This document shows positions 6,557 through 10,963 of a stretch of DNA of 10,963 nt, piece after piece. The notes beneath the pieces were generated by a model. The model saw only the letters and a list, made by a program, of their open reading frames with translations, did no database searches and was not told the origin of the DNA. The number at the start of each line of letters is the position of its first letter. Positions within the stretch are counted from its first letter, which is position 1. This stretch comes from Ectocarpus siliculosus. Its lineage: Eukaryota; Sar; Phaeophyceae; Ectocarpales; Ectocarpaceae. A program made the position numbers and the translations under genes. Where the stretch lies: contig FN648407.1 in the NCBI GenBank assembly GCA_000310025.1, positions 1 through 10,963 of the forward strand, read 5' to 3'.

Positions 6557-9500
6557 GTGAGCTCTCCTCTGAGCCAAAATTGATACACGCCCGCAGCATC
6601 CGTTCTAGGCGGCACTACAATGCCCAACGCTGCTGTTGCCCAGGGTCTTTGAAGAAGCTGACTCTAGCAGACTCTCCTGATACGCAGGAATGTGAGGTTG
6701 TTGCTTGTCTTTGCAGCATGAAGATGGTTGCACGTTGGCGCCCCAGTCTCAACGCGAATGTTCTCGAACTTTCGAGTATCTCCGTCAGACGTGCTACCAG
6801 GAGCATCCGGCGAGGTGCAAGCGGCTCATGTTTGCAGTTGAAGCTCATCTGCGACAGCCTAGCCGACTGACCCAACTCGTGGGCGAGCCGTTGTGCCCGG
6901 CCACTTGTTCCCCGGTCCTGCCCAACAAACCATTTCGAAATTCAAATACAAATTATACTTGATGTTTTTGTACCGCCTTTGCCCCCCTTTTTCCACCAGC
7001 CCGTTCAGCGTGCCGTCAGCGTCACTGCGCTTGCTATAGCCGGCTGTGGAGGGTTGTACTTCGCCGCAGAGAGCGGAGCCCTTGTCAGCTGGAGCCTGCC
7101 TTACGTCAAACCATGGCAGGTGAGCCCCTGCAAAGCCTGTGCTAGTAGTGTTGCGGCGACAGCAGTATAGGCTAGAGTACGATACCTGCACTTCAGGACA
7201 TCACCCATGGTGTATACCAGGTACACGCTAAGTACCAAGAAACTCAAGAATGCAGCAGCACTATTGTTTTCGCCAGCAGCAGCGGTGTATGTAGATGGTT
7301 ATGACGCAGGGCAAGCGGTTGACCGGAGGAGGTGCGGGCGCACGCGGGGGGGCGGTTGATTGTGGACCTGGGAGTGAAGATATACGGACAGCTGCTGCAA
7401 TTTCTTTGTAGCTTTCCCCGAGGCAGACTAACAATGGTTACCCGCCCAACGCTGCTGTGTCCAAGTGGCCTGTTTCAGGTGCCCCAAGCGAAGAAGTTTC
7501 GAAACCATGATTTTATAATAACGATACCCTACACCATGGTTAGATGCGTAGCAAGAGCCTTCGCGCCAGCTGGAGAGTCGTATTACGCATCTGCCTGGAT
7601 GCTCGGTGTGGGGTCGACAAGCTGTGCGGTGGGCCCCAACCGCGTGGGTCCATGGTCCATGGCACGCGCTGCAGGATCTACCAGCATCTATCTTTGTGTC
7701 TACCCCTTCGCTAGAGAGGACGCTTTTGTCTCTGCCCAGTGCAGCAGTGCTTCCATCGCATACACAAAAATCATTGCCTTACCGGCGAGAGACGAAATCG
7801 TTACATCGCTGTCGTTGACAACGACCGAAGCCGGCAAGATCCTGCTTTTGTTTTGGGTCCTCTCCTGCTTGCCTTTGCTCGACATCGGACGCTCCAACCA
7901 TTGTGCCCCCCCATCCTTTTTCTCAGCCAAAACTAGATTCATTCGCTGTCCTCGCCCCTCTTTCTTTAGAAGATAAACAAACACAGAGAGACTATCCATT
8001 ATTTTTGTGTCCTACCGCTGACCCAAGCTGTCACCCTCAAATCAAAAACGACCCAGGTCTTGACCCTCACCTCCTGGGCCATCAACACCGCGGCCGTCTC
8101 TGCCGGCGGGAGACTGGATGGCCCGGAGCCAGAGGACCCCAAGGACGCGAAGCTTCCTCTGGTTCGCTACTTCATGCCGGCGGGGTGGGCGTTCTCAATC
8201 TGGGGGCCCATCTTCCTAGGTGTGTGAGCGGAGGAGGCAGTCGTCGGACCCCGCACAGCAGTGTTTTGTGTTCGGTTGTGCAGATGTTTTTTTATTTTTT
8301 TTTTATGGTCACTGTGTGCAAGGCGCGCGTGAAGCGTTTGATCCACTACTGTCTCCCTTTGTTGTGCTGATGTTATGCCATGGAAATCATTCCATGGTTA
8401 ACCGCCTCTCCCTCGGATGAGGTCCGAACATCTTCGGTTTGGGCGGTGCCTTGGCTCGCAATGCTTGCCGCAATTGCTTCTCAGATATTTGAAGAGTGTT
8501 TCCTGAAAGTTGATATTGCAAGCTATGGGGCACCGATGTCGAAGCGAGGGTCCTGTTCGTTTTTGTTTACTGATGAATTCGATTCATTACGTTTATTGTT
8601 GTCGAAGTCCTTGACGTAGTTCACGTTGAAAGTGTGCCAATACTAAACGTCCAAGTGTGGGTCTGCTGGATCCCACTCGAGCTTTTTGAGTCTCTATGTT
8701 TCATTTTTTGATGCATGGACGCTGAAAATGTATCAATCCATGTCGGTGTATGTATAGTGCAACCGCCCCACCCCCCCACCCCCATTTCCTTCTTTCTGTT
8801 CATGTCAGGCGAAGCTGCCCTGGCGGTGTACCAGACGCTGCCGCTAGAGGGCGTTAGCGCCGCGGCCGGGTGGCTCAGCAAGCTCAGCCCCTGGCTTTCA
8901 TCGGCCTTCCTGGTTCAGGTACACACTACAAACTTTTCACGCTGTGAGGGCTAATAATAGCATTCGACGTATGATCGTCCTGCGGTGTGTGCAGCACTGG
9001 CACGGCAAGCATCGTCCATGAGTCTCATTGGTTGGATCGATGGGGTGCCAGGAGGTGAAGAAGCTAGCCGTATGCCTTCCTGCCTTAGCTACTTTGGCGA
9101 AACTAGTGTTGCGTGCAGATTGGTTGATGACCGCGTGCCGATGACCTCTTTTTTCTCTCTTCTCGTTGCGACCTAAGATGCCATCGTGTCGGGTTGTGAT
9201 GAGAGAAGTTGTTCGTCGAGCGGTCCGCCTTGTTTGTGGTGGTGTTTATTTTTCGTTGCTGACATGAGTGCGTTGTGTGGCCGTGCGGCTGATTGTTTCA
9301 TGATCGCTCTCTGCTTTTGGTCCGGGTGGTCAAACACTCTGGAGAAATGACGCAACTATTTTTCGACCAAATGGTGGTGCTGCTGGTCTGTTATTTTGAA
9401 GAGGAGGTGTCACTTTTGATCGTAGGTCGAAACAGGAGACGGTTGTTATCTCTGTCGAGCATCATTCGGTGTATTCGGAAAACCCGCGTGTTACCATCCC

Positions 9501-10530
9501 ACAAAATCTAGCACAACCTCGAGAGGTCGAAATGCTTGCCGTACTAACTGGCTATATCCCCCCGCCACGGGAACGTGTCCACCTATTATTGGCAACCTCC
9601 CGTCCCCGCCGTCCTCTAGGGCCGAGGTCGTTGCGTATAGTATCGTGTGCAAGTATTAAACAGAACCCCGAGAAACCTATGAAATTGTCGCCCCGCGAAG
9701 CTCATCCCCACATGTAAACGCCTTCTTTGGAAAACCCACAGTCCTGCTGGTGCCTCTCCTTCCGGGAGTGGGCGAGAGACTCGGGTCTCCTCTGGTTCCC
9801 GGCTGCGCTGTTGGGGGGCACCGCGGCATGCCTGGGAGGGGCCCACCACGTCGTCAGGGGCGCTCTGGCGGCAGGCGAAATGTCGAACCTCCAGTACGGC
9901 TTGGTGCACCTTCCCGTCAGGTATATCCTCGTGTGGTTAGCAAAGCTACGGGTTTTAACCCTTTGATGCGGATGCTCGGTAGAGAGCACAGGGAGTGACC
10001 ACGGAATTTTGCTTGAGGCGCAGGTCACATGTGTTTGGTGGAAATGACAGAGAACAAAGACCCCTGCAGGGTGTGTTCCCAATCCCTGAAACTCTATCCA
10101 AACTCTATCACCTTGTTCAATGGTTTTTGAAGCAGCCGAAGCCACGGGTGCTAGCCTTACGCTTGACACAGTTCCGCATACGGAAAATTACACCACCGCT
10201 TGCCGCCGCTCGCCAACCGGCCTCACTCACCCCCCCCCCCCCCCCGGTCGCATCTGCCACGCCCCCCCCGAAACCGACGACAATCTCGCTGCTCTTCTCA
10301 GCCTTCACTTCGGGTGGGTGTCTTGCGCGACCCTGGTGAACTTCAACAACTACATCTCGCTGCTGCCCTTCTCCGACAAGGGCAAGCTGAACTTCTCGCT
10401 GGCGTCCATCGCATCCGCGGTCGGCCTGGCGGTCGCCGTTACCGGGACCACCGGAGACCCGGTCTACGCCGGCGTGGTCGCTTGGGCTCTGTCGGCCGTG
10501 GCCAGCGAGAAGGGCTGGGCCAAGATGAAG
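6524..10530 (+). CDS. TspO/MBR-related (tryptophan-rich sensory protein-like) membrane protein, 3' partial
   Basis: This is a reconstructed six-exon gene: 6524-6556, 7000-7119, 8057-8219, 8809-8918, 9742-9920 and 10302-10530. All introns are GT-AG and the phases agree (0, 0, 1, 0, 2, then 0 at the exit), giving 278 residues so far. The product is strongly hydrophobic with about six or seven membrane segments. The signature is PAGWAFSIWGPIFLGE (residues about 92-107), followed by AVYQ and later FGWVSCATLVNFNNY (about 205-219), the order seen in TspO/MBR-related proteins. That family sits in membranes and has been linked to tetrapyrrole and sterol binding, but distant members like this have no proven role. 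The ATG lies in AACAATGTC. The C-terminus is beyond the window. The call rests on motifs; the substrate is unknown. Confidence 0.76.
6557..6999 (+). other. TspO-like intron 1
   Basis: This 443-nt intron runs from GTGAGC to CCACCAG, with a pyrimidine-rich 3' end (CTTTGCCCCCCTTTTTCC). No gene is seen inside it. Confidence 0.65.
7000..7119 (+). CDS. TspO-like exon 2 (first membrane segment)
   Basis: The acceptor CCACCAG|CCCGTT follows a strong pyrimidine tract; the donor is TGGCAG|GTGAGC; 40 codons, phase 0. It encodes PVQRAVSVTALAIAGCGGLY and a continuation through WSLPYVKPWQ. The VSVTALAIAGCGGLYFAA part is a likely membrane segment preceding the conserved family core. It might alternatively act as a signal anchor or organelle-targeting leader. 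Confidence 0.75.
7120..8056 (+). other. TspO-like intron 2
   Basis: This 937-nt intron runs from GTGAGC to GACCCAG. It contains a 214-codon open frame from 7332 to 7976 that starts at GTG and shows no recognisable domain; it is judged fortuitous. No other element was recognised. Confidence 0.6.
8057..8219 (+). CDS. TspO-like exon 3 (family signature)
   Basis: The acceptor is GACCCAG|GTCTTG (phase 0) and the donor CCTAG|GTGTGT (phase 1). The exon begins with VLTLTSWAINTAAVSAGG (membrane segment), continues with an acidic loop (PEPEDPKD), and ends in RYFMPAGWAFSIWGPIFL. The Pro-x-Gly-Trp-x-Phe-x-Ile-Trp-Gly core is the clearest family mark in this gene. Confidence 0.82.
8220..8808 (+). other. 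TspO-like intron 3
   Basis: This 589-nt intron runs from GTGTGT to GTCAG, with T-rich sequence near 8284-8305 and a C/T-rich acceptor tract. No gene is seen. Confidence 0.65.
8809..8918 (+). CDS. TspO-like exon 4
   Basis: The acceptor ATGTCAG|GCGAAG lies behind a C/T-rich tract (8764-8799) and accepts phase 1, restoring FLG|EAALAVYQ. The donor is GGTTCAG|GTACAC, phase 0. It completes the signature helix and supplies a Ser/Ala/Leu-rich segment (WLSKLSPWLSSAFLVQ) leading to the next membrane span. Confidence 0.8.
8919..9741 (+). other. TspO-like intron 4
   Basis: This 823-nt intron runs from GTACAC to CCACAG. Only short open frames without family pattern occur in it. Confidence 0.65.
9742..9920 (+). 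CDS. TspO-like exon 5
   Basis: The acceptor is CCCACAG|TCCTGC (phase 0) and the donor CCCGTCAG|GTATAT (phase 2). It encodes SCWCLSFREWARDSGLLWFP and then AALLGGTAACLGGAHHVV, a small-residue-rich membrane helix, ending in QYGLVHLPV. The Trp-rich start and the position fit the middle helices of the family. Confidence 0.8.
9921..10301 (+). other. TspO-like intron 5
   Basis: This 381-nt intron runs from GTATAT to CTTCTCAG and contains a run of 16 C at 10230-10245 ahead of the acceptor tract. No gene is seen. Confidence 0.65.
10230..10245. repeat. Poly-C run
   Basis: A run of 16 C lies in TspO-like intron 5, followed at 10261-10268 by further C-rich sequence. It could contribute to the pyrimidine-rich region before the acceptor at 10301. 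Confidence 0.85.
10302..10530 (+). CDS. TspO-like exon 6 (last exon in window)
   Basis: The acceptor CTTCTCAG|CCTTCA accepts phase 2 (AG|C, Ser). The donor AAGATGAAG|GTGGGA leaves phase 0. It encodes LHFGWVSCATLVNFNNYISL, a loop, then SLASIASAVGLAVAV and VYAGVVAWALSAVASEKGW, giving two or three more membrane segments. The donor implies at least one further exon to the right of the window. Confidence 0.8.
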
Positions 10531-10963
10531 GTGGGAGGAACGGCATGTGTGTGCTGGCTGCTGCTGGTGGTTGTCTTCGAGGGACGTTCTTTTTTTCTTT
10601 ACCCGTACATGTGTGGCCGCGGGTTGGAGCTCCTACCCGTATATGTGAAAAACGCCGATTTAAAAGCGATAACACAAAACCACAGTGTGTTCACGGAATT
10701 GCCCCTCTCTCCTTGCCGGTTGGGTCGGTCAGTGCGGGATGATAACGGTATTCCGGGAAATAGCGGACGTTTTTTTCGGAAATTCTTGAGGTGGTATCTG
10801 GGAAGGATAGGCAGAAGATGATGACGACGGTTGGCAAGTGTGACGAAGAAGCAACATCACCATGGAAGCGCGCCCTCTTACGCCCCCCCCCCCCCCCCCC
10901 CCCCCCCCTATTCCCCCCCCCCCCTTTGGGGGAACCCCCAGGGGACACCCCCCCCCCCCCCCC
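10531..10963 (+). other. Start of TspO-like intron 6, ending in poly-C
   Basis: This follows donor AAG|GTGGGA. No acceptor with continuing family sequence was found before the window ends, so the next exon should be to the right. The final 80 nt are nearly pure C. Confidence 0.55.
10883..10963. repeat. Terminal poly-C low-complexity block
   Basis: A run of 26 C (10883-10908) is followed by C runs broken by short T, G and A runs up to the last base. The block contains a small inverted pattern (CCCCTTTGGGGG / GGGG). It is probably artefactual or gap-adjacent sequence. Confidence 0.8.

Noticed and set aside
7332-7976. 214-codon plus-strand open frame, possibly a nested gene
   Set aside because: It starts at GTG, lies entirely in TspO-like intron 2, has no recognisable domain and has a random-looking composition.
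1-10963. Mobile element, CRISPR array or defence system
   Set aside because: No transposase or reverse transcriptase motifs, terminal repeats, regularly spaced repeats or linked effector genes were seen on either strand.

Overview
The window looks like nuclear DNA of an intron-rich eukaryote, most plausibly a brown alga or a related multicellular stramenopile. The lineage is an inference from gene style. What is seen is two genes made of short exons (33-393 nt) separated by GT-AG introns of about 0.28-1 kb, moderate GC, CT and poly-C tracts, and a head-to-head gene pair. There are no bacterial operons, ribosome binding sites or mobile-element genes. The long open frames that cross the window are mostly intron read-through or antisense shadows, so the genes were rebuilt exon by exon from splice sites, intron phase and protein-family pattern.

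Minus strand, 6096 down to 113 and continuing off the left edge: a multi-exon gene. Its N-terminal part (about 6096-4065) encodes a basic, Lys/Gly-rich low-complexity region and an R3H nucleic-acid-binding domain. Its C-terminal part (about 3467-113) encodes a DEDD-type 3'-5' exonuclease domain of the RNase D/Rrp6 kind, split over five exons whose phases all agree. The Exo I (FDVE) and Exo II (SLD...RDFG) regions are visible; the Exo III region must lie beyond base 1. The two halves probably form one protein, an R3H plus Rrp6-like exonuclease suggestive of RNA processing or decay. The splice between them (between about 4108 and 3467) is the one weak joint, so two adjacent genes remain possible.

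About 6097-6523: a divergent intergenic region that should hold both promoters. No convincing TATA box was found.

Plus strand, 6524 to at least 10530: a six-exon gene for a multi-pass membrane protein related to the TspO/MBR (tryptophan-rich sensory protein) family, recognised by a segment reading PAGWAFSIWGPIFLGE and a later FGWVSCATLVNFNNY. Every splice junction keeps the frame, giving 278 residues up to a donor site at 10530; the last exon or exons are past the right edge.

Two stretches, about 431-573 and 10883-10963, are degenerate homopolymer runs that look more like low-quality or artefactual sequence than biology. The second abuts the window end and may mark a contig end or gap. Nothing supports a CRISPR array, transposon, tRNA or rRNA.
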